NCBI GenBank assembly: GCA_002118135.1
Contig: BDIU01000233.1
Coordinates: forward strand, 17,027 to 81,026
From: Trebouxia sp. TZW2008
Lineage: Eukaryota; Chlorophyta; Trebouxiophyceae; Trebouxiales; Trebouxiaceae
Reading direction: 5' to 3'
DNA length: 64,000 nucleotides
In this document: positions 37,201-47,100 of the stretch, one piece after another
How the letters are laid out: each line of letters starts with the position of its first letter
Numbering within the stretch: position 1 is the stretch's first letter
The notes under the pieces: generated by a model
Database searches by the model: none
What the model was told of the DNA's origin: nothing
What the model saw: the letters and a program-made list of their open reading frames with translations, nothing else
Program-made: the position numbers and the translations under genes

Positions 37201-37998
37201 AAGCTCTGAAATTGTGGCTTGAATTGGATCAGAAAGGTTAACAAGGATAGTGAAAGCTACCTGAGGGCACTGGTCACAACATCAATGGCAGCAACTACAA
37301 CTTTTGGAACCTTGTCAGCAAAAGCTTTGAGCACAGCTTCCTGCAAAGCCATATAAACTGTTAGCTCAATGCAGATGTGGAGCCCTTATTTGGCAATTCC
37401 GGCTTCTCCCTTATATCACTCAGCTTACCACAACGGTGTCAGCCTGCTCAAGTTCACAAAGAGCAAGATACACATCCTTTGCCTTTTGCACAGTTCCAGG
37501 CCTCTGCTTGAGCACCTTGGATGCAAGACTGGCAGAGACAGGACCAGCAATCCTACAGACAGGCCAGCTCACGTGTGCGAATGAGACAACAGGCATGACA
37601 TCGAGACAAACAATGCACATGACAGCCAAACCTTGCAGCATGGCTTTCGTTGCCTTTCTGCAGAAATGACTGCAGGGCCTCCAGGCACTTGTCAAGTGCA
37701 GCAGCATTGGTGTCAGCTACGCCTTTCACAAATAGAGGACCTGAAAGCCATTCACACGAACTTGCATAGTCTGTTGCAAACCAAAGGCGTCTCAGGAAGC
37801 AATGCAGAAGCTTTACGTACCATACTGAGAGAGTACGGGGTCTTCGTCACTGAAGACTTTCTGGCAATAGCTATTTATGTCGTCGTACGCTTCACAGCGG
37901 ACTTTCCAATTCTTATGCGCAACGCGATCGGCAAAGGACAACTGTTTGGCATCCGAAAGGACTTTGACCTCGTCATCCGCCATGTGCAGCGGCGACAA
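22268..37998 (-). CDS. MOR1: MOR1 / XMAP215-family TOG microtubule polymerase
   Basis: Adds tubulin to microtubule plus ends and acts in spindle, phragmoplast and cortical arrays. The start is ATG 37998 or in-frame ATG 37983; the latter gives MADDEVKVLSDAKQLSFADR, best matching plant MOR1 length. TOG1 spans about 37980-36760, TOG2 36450-35130, a Ser/Ala/Pro linker about 34840-34580, TOG3 34260-32970, TOG4 32690-31130, and TOG5 about 29030-27600 (SKNNRTRVEAAEAIGEIMKD). The conserved C-terminal part follows: FSDLVVKCLIKLTKAL (24700), DEIRRRGAEDDKPLRMVKT (24130), IYVDLNLQTLHKAGV (23690) and IFKMIGDKASTEQGL (23060). It ends MTGTMEALQQRMSLLRRKQ, as in plant MOR1. About 35 exons; not all junctions were resolved. 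Introns contain junction duplications and dispersed repeats. Confidence 0.96.
23815..23970 (-). repeat. Dispersed repeat family A, copy 1
   Basis: Intronic segment with gtaaggac at 23821 and 23911, cagttgggaagcgaccatt and attctgactgca. The same order of blocks is found at 48248-48395, and its far end (acaatgaatgctttg on the minus strand) matches 24248-24372. Confidence 0.75.
24248..24372 (+). repeat. Dispersed repeat family A, copies 2a and 2b
   Basis: Two tandem degenerate units at 24248-24300 and 24328-24372: taatgactgctttggttccc ... gtccttgtattg and aaaatgcattgtttggtcgc ... gtccttgcattg. The same sequence is seen reversed at 48345-48395. Confidence 0.7.
26721..27010. repeat. Two ~150-bp tandem copies in a MOR1 intron
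   Basis: Units begin agggcttg at 26721 and 26872. Both share a gctgtgaccaaatcctctgc-like block, tgtca(g/t)-caa(g/a)gc and ttg-c(c/t)ggcagtg. About 75 percent identity by eye. Confidence 0.8.
27451..27579. repeat. ~68-bp tandem pair in a MOR1 intron
   Basis: The units share caatat, tactggccaa / tactgcccaag, the ctttcatg / ctttcacg block and the exact stretch cttgtcacagcgcca. Confidence 0.75.
29612..29848 (+). CDS. Possible nested small membrane protein gene
   Basis: A 78-codon plus-strand ORF inside a large MOR1 intron (the flanking MOR1 exons are near 30070 and 29370). It starts MWYFVAAGVVALVSVLPQ, a hydrophobic helix, then QTRDQVKDV, then a second hydrophobic stretch PWMPIALIVGLGVLSDSL and a charged tail ending PTKKPPHL. 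The local sequence is richer in CpG than the surrounding introns. The layout recalls small mitochondrial or plastid membrane subunits, but no family was recognised. It could be a chance ORF, or an exon of a larger plus-strand gene. Confidence 0.4.
   Translation: MWYFVAAGVVALVSVLPQTRDQVKDVPWMPIALIVGLGVLSDSLNESIRGAGSHSMARAAERYDIEVLPAPTKKPPHL
31731..31756. repeat. (CT)n tract
   Basis: About ten CT dinucleotides in a MOR1 intron, purine-rich (GA) on the coding strand. Confidence 0.9.
32268..32470. repeat. Duplicated donor end of a MOR1 TOG4 exon
   Basis: The true exon end (minus strand VGDLMSALK then gtgcgt, at 32394-32400) is repeated 126 bp downstream at 32268, where gcaccttgagggcaga is identical and the donor reads gtgctt. 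The rest of the unit (ctgccag..cc.ttgac) is also recognisable. Confidence 0.85.
33391..33480. repeat. T-rich 45-bp tandem pair
   Basis: Two units ttttctttttc(c)tt(t)(a/g)attttttgttttgtg(c/a)cagcatgaagg at 33391-33434 and 33435-33480 in a MOR1 intron. Confidence 0.9.
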
Positions 37999-38237
37999 TC
38001 TGTCTGCTCAACAAGATTTTATAAAGCGTCCCTGCAGCGTGTCGATGCGTGTGGGGCGAGCAGTTGTATTTGTGCGAATCATGCAACGACTTTCCATGCG
38101 ATTGCGGTCACAGCACAACCTACGTTGGCGGACGCGATCACACTGTCTGCACAACCTGACTTGACCTTCTGCCAGAACGACTTTTTAAAGTGCTGGAGTA
38201 GAAGAAGAACAGAAGTGGAGCCAGTAAGAGGAAGCTG
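37999..38237. promoter_or_regulatory. Bidirectional promoter, MOR1 and CFIm68-like gene
   Basis: Only about 240 bp separate the divergent start codons. The stretch is CpG-rich compared with both gene bodies and contains a TATA-like ttttataaag at 38017-38026, readable on either strand. Inferred to drive both genes. Confidence 0.6.
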
Positions 38238-40212
38238 ATGCTGCCAGCAGCAAACGCTCTCCTTTTTGGCAAGCAAAGGTGAGCTGTCTGACGATTCGGC
38301 GCTTGATAGTGAGCTTGTCATGGGTAGCAACGACATCACAAGCACCAGCGAAGCAGCACTTGGTAAGGCACTGCCTTGAGCAAAGTCTGTCAAGGCCATA
38401 TGTTATGTAGGCTAAACGGGGCTGTGCTGCACAGAAAGCGGCACAAAATCTCCCAGGTTGAAGGAAAGCACAAATTTGCCAGCAGAAGCTGACATAGACC
38501 TGTATTCTGGTGTGGCCCCATCGGCAGGTCTGTCTGGCGTGGCTGACGAGGATTCACCTGTGTTGGCACCTGTGAATGCATGTAGATTCTGCAGCGTCTT
38601 GCTTGTGTGCTGTCAGCCTGCTTCTTCTAGTGCGCCGCATCGATCGTATTTCTGTATAGCTAAGCTAATCAGGCTTGCATTTCCTTTGTCACTGTATGCA
38701 GTGGTCCTGCAACACATAGCATATGTAAGAAGCCATTGTAACGGAATCGCTGAGATCTTGTGATGTCGCTGTCAGCTTGTTACTTTGAAGATCGGACATG
38801 TGCTGATGCATTTGTTTGCTGTGCGCCAATTAAGCAGCAGACACCAAAGGGTTGCCGAGTACCTTGAAGTAGCTCTTACCCCTTGTACAGCAAGCTTGCA
38901 ACTGCTGCACATTTGCGTACAGAAGATCATCTTGCTGGACAAGTTGATGGGACAGTACCAGAGACAAGGCAGCATTCTGCTACTGATGACAATGCTGCAC
39001 AGCCCAGTACAAGTCAGACTGCTGCACAGGCCAGACCAACTTTGGCGGCTCAAAACAGCAGTCATGTAACAGCTGGAGCAGCTGTATATATAGGCAATTT
39101 GCAGTGGTGGACAACTGATGCTGACTTGGAAAGTCTGTGTTCTAAGTACGGTCAAATACTGTCTTTGAAGACGTTTGAGGACAAGACAACAGGGAAGTCC
39201 AAAGGATATGTTCTTGTGCACTTCGTGGCCTCAGATGCAGCCACTGCCTGTCAAGCAGAGCTCAATGGGTAAGCAATCAGCTTTCACATCTCATTGAACG
39301 CCAGCAACACACAGCAAGAAACAGGCAGCAGCACATGAATGCCTGTTTGGTGCTTGTTCAAAGCTGCTAGATTCAATGTGCAGGCAAGATATTCAAGGCA
39401 AAGCTTGTGTGGTCACTGCGACACAAACATCAGCATCTCGAGATGCGTCCACAACATCAGCACCTACTGCAAGCACATCAGGCAGGAGCACACCGCCTGT
39501 GAGACCAGCTGCTGGCAGAGGGACAATACAGCGGCAGCCGGTATGGTTGCAACACATGCAAATACATATTGCTACCTTACTGCACCTGGGTTGAGCTCTT
39601 TCACATGTCTGGGCAGCATGACATTGGTTTGACAGCACAACTTTCACGGGCCTTTGTGGCATCATGCATAATGTGCAGCCCTACAGATAATCTGCGGCCC
39701 TGCAGATTATCCTTCACTGCAAGCGAGCTGTACTGTAGAGCAGAACCCAGCAAGATAGACATGCGTTTGTGCAGGTCAATGGCCGAGCCCCAAACAGACC
39801 AGTCTTTCGCCCTGAAGTTTCCCTAGAGCAGCAGCAGTTTCGTAATCCTCCAGCGTCATTTCCCACCATGGGGATGGGAAACGGCATGGGCATGGGAGGG
39901 CTGGGCATGAACATGGGAATGATGCATCCAATGGGCATCAACCCCATGAACATGCCTGCTATGGCAATGGGTCCTATGGGCATGCCCATGCCCCTCATGC
40001 AAGGTGCTTTATTGTATTGTCACATGCACCTCTGATGCTAGAACACAGTTATTGATCCTTTCTTGGGTTGATCAGGACTGAGTTCAAAGCTTTATGCTGG
40101 GTCTGATGCAGGCATGTTTCAGCCACCCCCGCCGCCACGTGACTCAGACAGACGGCGCCAAAGAGATGACTTTAGCATGCTTGATGGTGGGTACAAACGG
40201 ACGAGATATTGA
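38238..40212 (+). CDS. CFIm68/CPSF6-like RRM protein (pre-mRNA cleavage factor)
   Basis: A nuclear RNA-binding protein of the CFIm large-subunit type, thought to act with CFIm25 in poly(A) site choice. Exons: 38238-38278 (MLPAANALLFGKQ), 38457 to about 38501-38606 (ADIDLYSG acidic motif; donor not settled), 38891-39268, 39384-39540, 39775-40003 and 40112-40212. Phases agree. The RRM lies in the third exon: RNP2 AVYIGNLQWWTTDADLESL and RNP1 KSKGYVLVHF. NLQWWTTDADLE is characteristic of the plant CFIm68 group. A Gly/Met/Pro-rich region follows (many GMGM, PMGM steps), then QPPPPPRDSDRRRQRDDFSM. The end YKRTRY is short, with no long RS domain. Start and second donor are moderately sure; the family is likely. 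Confidence 0.85.
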
Positions 40213-40805
40213 TCAATGAGATAAAGGGGCCCCTTATGACTGTATATGCATGAGTGCCTGCAAAGATGTGAGCGCACTGCAACAGTGCTTGACTGAAACG
40301 CAAGTTCCTGTTATCATCAGCAAGATTTGCAGCAGCATGCGTAGCATCAAATCTGATTCTGTAGTGCAATCCCCTTCTTTGCTATTCTCTTAGCTGTGAT
40401 GCTAGAACTTCTGCCCGCATTTGCTTGTCATTCAAACAGAAGGTTTCAGTCAAAGCTATATCAGCATCTCAGCTGGCATCACCAGGCAACAAGCCATTGC
40501 TATGTAAAATATACAACTACTATACTGTGCGACATGATATTGTGTCAAGCATTTCTTCCTTGCATGGTGACATTGTACACAAGAGATACCATGAATTGGA
40601 AATCGTCAAAAGCGCTGGCTCAACCAAGCCAATGTACATACAGCCCGCGCATGTCTAGCAGATGTGAAGTACACTACATATATGTGGGGTACATTTTGTA
40701 CATGTATCTTGGGCCATCTTGCAGGCCCTTGGCTGAAGCTGGCTGTACAGTTTGTCACATGCTAGGTGCACACCCCTTGCAAGGACAGGGTCATGTCGTA
40801 TCTGC
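40213..40805. other. Convergent intergenic / 3' UTR region
   Basis: About 590 bp between the stops of the CFIm68-like gene and the small minus-strand gene. AT-rich in places. No exon recognised. Confidence 0.5.
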
Positions 40806-41270
40806 TTATTTGTGACTCTCTATGGGGAAGCAAATTCGGCACCTATGGATGCCATGTTCACAAGTCTCGCCTGCAGCTTTGCGCTTTTCACGCCGAGCAG
40901 CCTGGCACAGCAAGAGAGGCTTTTGGAGCATAGTAAGTACCATATAGCTTGGCCAGCTTCCAAGCAGACAGCAAATCACCTGGCGGGCATCTGCTGCAGC
41001 ACGCTTGCTTGTACTGTTGCTTATGGCTCGCAGATCTTTGAAAGCTGCTCTTTCAGCAGCCTTTTCCTATTAGCAATCAGAGTTATCAGCACTATGTAGA
41101 TCACAGAAAGAGCAACTTGTGCGAGAGAGCGCCCTGGATTAAATTTGGAAGTATTGCACTTACATCGTGATGCTTCTGCTTGCTAGCTTGTAGAGCTGCC
41201 TTGTGCGCGTCCTTCGCTTCGCGTTCTGCGCGTTTGGTCTCCGCCAACTTATCTGCATCGCGCGAAGCTC
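40806..41270 (-). CDS. Small coiled-coil protein with C-terminal Cys/His motif
   Basis: Built from three short exons: about 41264-41164 (DADKLAETKRAEREAKDAHK and on to HHD), 41066-40980 (EKAAERAAFKDLRAISNSTS and on to DARQ) and 40901-40806 (AARREKRKAAGETCEHGIHR then CRICFPIESHK, stop). Both introns are GT-AG, all phases are 0, and the two resolved exons are exact codon multiples. The protein is highly charged and helical and ends with a CxHxxxRCRIC motif that could bind zinc. The start is unresolved: ATGAGCTTCGCG just upstream is one base out of frame with DADK, so either an extra exon exists or there is a 1-nt indel. It starts in the CpG-rich region shared with the IQ-motif gene. Family not recognised. 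Confidence 0.62.
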
Positions 41271-41330
41271 ATCTTCCTTGTTGCAAGTGAAAATATCATG
41301 CAAATGGCGACAGTACAATGGGCTTAAGCC

Positions 41331-41947
41331 ATGGAAGGTGACTTGAGTCAGTGGCGCTTGATGCTCAAGCAGAAGTCAGATGTACCCTTCTGTAAGCCGG
41401 GCTTTGCTTCAATCATAGCGATTCCCGGCGACTGCCGCTTCTGTCACTGGAAAGTCAAGTGATGTAGATGGTGCTGTTGGTGTATTGTTCGTCGGTTTGC
41501 TTTATGCTTATGGTCTTGCAGCGTGACTGTTTCGGAACAAGTGACAAGTGTCGGAGTGGTCTCCGAAACCAGATTTAGCATGGCATTTATTATCCATACG
41601 GCAATGTTGCTTTGACCAGTCAACACAGAGGTGGCTGGACCAGGAGATTTCATCAGCGCTGTCATCACTCATCATTCTGGCAGCGAGCCGGTTGCAATCG
41701 GCAGGCACATGCGCAAGGCAACACGGCAATCTGGCTCGGGTATTGCTCAACGACTTGCTCACGAGCAGGGCTTTCGAGAAGCAGCCAAACAAGCCTTGCA
41801 GCAAGCTGAGAAATCACAATCAAGTGACCTCTTGCAGCGTTGTAGGGCTCTCAACGCCTGCATACGTCAGGTATGACGTTGGCTTGTGCCCCCGCAACCT
41901 TGCTGCAACCTCCAAGGTTGTTTGCTTGTGCTTCAGGGCTTTGTAGC

Positions 41948-41986
<39 letters not shown>

Positions 41987-43403
41987 GGTCAGCAGCTCAT
42001 CAGACAGCGACATTGGCGCTGATGACAGCAGCGAAGATAGCGACATTGCAAGCCACCACAGCGAGCATAATGACTTGGCGAGTCTTGAGAATGAGCATGT
42101 TCCACTGCATAGCTTTGCAGCTCAAGCATCTGTGATACGAAAACCAACATTGGTTCAGCAGGCTGCTGCTGCTACAATCCAGCGCAGCTTCCGCCAGTAC
42201 TTGAGCAAAACTGGACGTCAGACCATTGTGCAGCAATGCAGCGAACTTGCAGCTCAATTGACTGCTGTCCAAGGCCTTCAACTACCTCAGCTGACTCAGC
42301 ATCATCAGCAAAGACAGAAAGCTGCCTGTCACATACAAGCTTGCTGGCGGCATTTTGCAGCCAGGAGGTCCTTAGCTGTTCCGCTGACACCGCCTGGCAT
42401 CTGCAACAAGGCTCTTTCACATGACAGTCCCATGCAAGCCTCAAGGCCAGACAGCGCAGCTAGCAGCAGCCTATCTGGTATGGTATTCAAGTACTTTGCG
42501 CCCATATGTAATGTGCAGGGCCCTGACAGAGCCATACAACTGTCCCATGCAATGCAAGCCTTTGTCATGTTTTGCTCCAGATATCACTGACCTAGCAAGC
42601 TGTTGCTTGCTTTGCACATACCTACCCTGTGTGTGTACAGAGCACACACCACCAGTGTGATCCAACGCTGGCTTGACATGTTCTCATGGTGGATATCTAA
42701 TTACCCCAGCAACCACAATAACCAGCTCGCTTGGATGTCTTACATGCAGAACTAGAGGTTGCATCAACGTCCAGTGACAGATGGGACGCCTGTTTGTCTG
42801 ACATTCAAGTCAGCCCTATCATTTTGGCAAGGCTGCGTACCACCAGCGCAGCAAGAGTGCGGCGCAGAAGGAGCCTTGTGAGCTGCACACCAGGTGCTAC
42901 TGTCAAGCCTGCTGCGCTGCTTGTCGTGCAGCGTGCCTCTGACAGGGCTCAGCAAGTGCAGGTATGGTGGATGTATGAGCATTGCTATACTGCCTATGTC
43001 GGAGACCATTGTGTCTTGTTTCAGTCAGCTGTCTGGAAGCCCAAATTCAATTGCAACATGGAATTGTTTCAGTGGTTATGACAGGCATTACCACACCAGA
43101 CTCACAAAGCAGGCATGCCTTGCCAGGGCATTAAGAAGTTGCATTGCATGTCATTGCAATTTTCACTGCAGCTGCTCCAAACGCGCCTGCTGCATGTCTC
43201 AGCACCTTGTCAGCAGATGCATACAAGGTTGCAAGCCCAATGTCAGGGACTGTGCTCTCTGTCCTTTCCTGAAGGGCCTCTGAGTAGCCCTGACTGCAGC
43301 CCTTGCTATTTAGGGCGACACAATTTGATTGGCTTCTGATGCATTGATGTGGCTGCAGGCCATGGAAAGGCAGAAGTGGTTGGCAGCTCAGTCATGCACC
43401 TGA
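41331..43403 (+). CDS. IQ-motif protein with poly-glutamine tract
   Basis: Exons: 41331-41391 (MEGDLSQWRLMLKQKSDVPF), 41620-41870, 41937-42477, 42750-42961 and 43359-43403, with consistent phases. One more exon between the last two is possible. The product is about 357 residues. A helical N-terminal segment (EQGFREAAKQALQQAEK) is followed by 13 Gln (41947-41985), an acidic Ser/Asp region, and two IQ-type calmodulin-binding motifs, AAATIQRSFRQYL and AACHIQACWRHFAARRSL. A basic stretch (ARVRRRRSLV) and the end AMERQKWLAAQSCT follow. Calmodulin or a calmodulin-like light chain is the expected partner. Cellular role unknown. The poly-Q is coded mainly by CAG and is likely length-variable. Confidence 0.72.
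41947..41987 (+). repeat. Coding CAG repeat (poly-Q)
   Basis: Thirteen consecutive Gln codons, almost all CAG with a few CAA, at the start of exon 3 of the IQ-motif gene. Confidence 0.95.
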
Positions 43404-44176
43404 CAGTCCCATTGTTTGTTGCATTAATGGTATGACGCACTTTGACCGAAACCCATGACTAGCTTAGCTAGAGCAAGCAACAGCAGCAAGTAGGCAACTT
43501 TCTACACAACCCGTTCAATCTTGTCTTGAAATAACAGTGCAGCTGAAAGCAAGCTAACTTGCTCACCGGTCAAGGGTTAGCACCCTTTTCTGGGCCGATG
43601 GACTAGAAATGAACAGTTTCGTCAAAATGTCTAGTGACTGGCATTTTGATTTGGCAAAAAGACTTGCACATCAAACAGCAAACTAGGCAAAAATGTCTGA
43701 TGCAAAAGAGGATCTAAACAACATCACTTGAACAACAGGTCACAGTAAAAAGGTTGTCCAACTATATTCTGCAATGACATATCATACAACAGAGCTACAT
43801 ATTGACCATTATCGGAACACCAATACCTCAGGGCGCGAATGAATCAGTGCAGCATCAAAATTGTTAGCTTCATGCACAAAGGCATAACAAAACATACAGA
43901 TCACTGAAGTCTGATTTGTCCATTGCACGCAAGCTGTAGCCCATCACAGTCACAGTCAAGCCTGCAAATCAACCTGGGGTGCCTGTATAGGATCCCATTG
44001 TGATGCCTACTGGCGTAAACTTGTCTTTGTTCCCAAGCTGCCTCTGTAGACAGAGGCTCCCATTTTGACGCCGAACGGCAGAGTCTTTTCCTTTTCTTTT
44101 CTTCCATTGGCTGGAGGTGACGCTTTGCAGCACACCATGCACAGCTGATGGTTAGCATTCATTTCTGGGATTGCGT
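43404..44176. other. Convergent intergenic region with dispersed repeat
   Basis: 770 bp between the stop of the IQ-motif gene and the stop of the SAND/Tudor gene. AT-richer than its surroundings. It contains repeat family B at 44037-44104 and otherwise nothing recognised. Confidence 0.5.
44037..44104 (+). repeat. Dispersed repeat family B, copy 1
   Basis: gctgcctctgt then cagaggctcccat, a clamp-like inverted repeat, followed by aacggcagag and a run of ttttc. The same blocks in the same order occur at 58646-58716. Confidence 0.85.
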
Positions 44177-47100
44177 TCATGCCTCAGCGAGGCGATGCTG
44201 TTCAGCAACAGCATCGTAGTACTGCTTGGTCAATTCTTCTGACAATGCTGCCGTGATAAACTCCGCCATCTTGACCAGAAGTGCAGCCGGCTTGTCACGG
44301 AAGTGCTCATACCTGCATGCGATGCATGAAACTGACCAGGGCACAAAGACAATGCTGCTTATGCTGACATGTGCCAAAGTCAGTGATAGCAGCCTCAGGA
44401 GTGCTGGATTGCAAATGCTACATGTCTGTCTGTCAGCAGCAGTCAAGCTGCTATGGTGTTGGATCAACAGTTGGGTTCATGCAGATATACTGTCAAGCAA
44501 TCAAGCACAACAGCTTCTTTGCATTCCTGCATGTTTGTGCAACTGCACAGCCCACGGACGTAGACAATTCGTACCTTGTTAGCATAGCTTCATAGTAGCC
44601 TTGCACCGTGCCACGGCCGCGCGCATATATCAGCAAGTTCTGGAACCTAGCAGAGGGCGAGCCATGGCTCACAGCCTGCCTGAAGGGCTGTTGCAGGTGC
44701 CCTGCTGCAGCCCCTAGGCCTGCAGGCGCTGTAGTGACCGGCTCAGCCAGCATATGCACACCATCAACCAACACGTCATCCAGCTGCAGTGCAACCTTGT
44801 TCATCCAATGGCACATCACAGTGATATCTGTCTCCTGGAGTCCAGCTGCTGGTGGTACAGACAGGATTGCCATCTGTTGTACAGAAGACAGGGACCCCAA
44901 CAGCGGTGCTGCGAAAGCCCTGCTAGTAGACATGCTGCTGTGCTGATGCTGTGGGGGCTGTTGCTGCTGTGCCTGCTGAGCATGCTGTGCCTGCTGAGCC
45001 TGCTGCTGGTGTTCGAAGTTGCCACCGCCAAGTGCTAGGCTGGTGGCGGTGGCCAGGCTAGCTAGGCCTGCTAGTGGTGAGGCGGGCTGCTGCTGCTCTG
45101 CTGCTCTGCCTGTGCCTGGCATGCTGATTGCATGCCTCAGTGGGTGTGGCTCACGTAAACCTGTGACATGACAATATCATCCACTTATTGACAGATCACT
45201 TCAGAGTCTATGCTGGGCAGACTTCACAGGGCTTGCTTTTGCCCGAGAAACTTTTGTTGTGAACAGACATCAAGCTATGATGCATGCTTGAGAGTATTCA
45301 AGCTGCCTCATCAGGGCTCTGCTCAAGTCAGAACAAAAGCAGCTTTCATGGATTGTTCTGCCAGACAGGACATTAATGCTCACAATATGGATTTGTATAC
45401 TGCTTGCAGACATGCAGGCAACAACTGCTTCTTGAAGCTGCGTTAATCATGTGTTATTCTGCACTCTGCCCCAAAAGCATCCAAGACACAGCATGCGTAG
45501 CATGCATGAATGGTAACACAGCATGCGCAGCATGCACAAAAAGGAGCGTACCTGTGCGTGGTCTTTTGGGCACTGCTGTGATGGTGGAGTCGTCATAGTC
45601 TGCCATGTGGGTGGTGTGACTCAGCCCTGATACACCATCTCCAGACTCTTGCAGGGTCTCAGTGCAGGCCAGAGCGCTGCCAGATCTGCCGCTTCGACGA
45701 CTTCTGCTGGGAGTCACCGGCTGCTGCAAACTGCTGGCAGCTCTGCAGTAAGCAATTTACATGAACATCATACTGTGAAGACTTTTATGACGTGCGCCTG
45801 AAGACTGCATAATCCGAGTACTGGACAATTGACAGCATGATCTGTGCATTGTGATTGTGTGAGAAGTTTTGTGATACAGAATACAGAGGACTAGTACATC
45901 AATGCTGCTGCATAGGATGCAGGTGGCTTTGCATGCCTGCCTGTTGCAAGTAGTTTGAAGTAGAGTATGAGCGCTGCTGGACAGCCAACAGACTCTTGAT
46001 GCTGTGCTGGGCACGTCTAGCTCAATGTGCATGCATCGCATAGAAATGACTGTCATGCAATAGGCACTGCCATCCGAAACAATCAATTGCAATGCATCGA
46101 AACGCTGGAGTGACAATCCTATGACAGCAACAAACCAGATCAAGCACACACCTTACCAAGTTCAGCACGCAAAGCAGGAAAAACAGCATAGGGCACAATC
46201 AACTAGCGCGTTTGACACACCTGGGGCTGGCTGCCACCACAGTGCTGCTGCGTTTGCGAGTGTTGATATGTCTAAGGCCGGTGTTGTGGTCAGTACTGGT
46301 GCTGGTCATGCTGGTGCCACTGCTCTGATGCCACAGGTGGTGAGGCAGGGCTTGAGGCTGGCTGACTGGGCTTGGGGCTGCCTCTGAAAGAAACCCCACA
46401 GCAGCACTGTCACCATACCCCTGCACAGTCAGACACTAGGCTGTCTGTGAAACATGTCAGCAATCTCTGCGTAAATGAATGAACCTCTATGACGATGGTT
46501 GCCACAATGAGGCAGGGCGTGAGGATGACTGAGTGGGCTTGAGGCTGCTTCTGTAACAAACCCAATGGCAGCGCTGTCACCATAACCCTGCACAACCAAG
46601 CAATAAGTCAGCTGCAACTGAGCCAACAGTCCTGCAGGATGTTTGTGCATAGGGCTGACTATCTGACACTTTCCACAGCAGAAATGCCTCTATGTGTACA
46701 AGTGTACAGTGCACCATCCATTACTGAGGTTGGTGCATCCTCAGTAATGAGGATGTTTTGCTGCTTGGATTTGCAGGGCCGTCATCACGTTCGTTGAGCT
46801 TTGAAAGCAAGCATGTTGAGTACAATCTGTACTGGCAGCGCAACTGTGCACCAGTTTTTGCCAGGACGAAATAGCAATAGCTGTGATGAGCTCCACATCA
46901 GACCTGCCAAAAGACGGTGGCAGCAACATGATGGGCTGTCAGACAGAAAATATACAGTCAAGTGCCAAAGTCAACTGCCCTGCAGACTGTCCACTGTAAC
47001 TCACAGCGTGCAGCACCCCTGCAAATGGAGACACTTGGGCATACCTGCACAGGCTTTGAGGTAAGGACAGGAGGCAGGCTGTGGGGCGGGCACTGCTGCA

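Noticed and set aside
40823..41098. Plus-strand two-exon reading (MGKQIRHLWMPCSQVS..., IFESCSFSSLF...)
   Set aside because: Its pieces are the reverse complement of exons of the better supported minus-strand coiled-coil gene.
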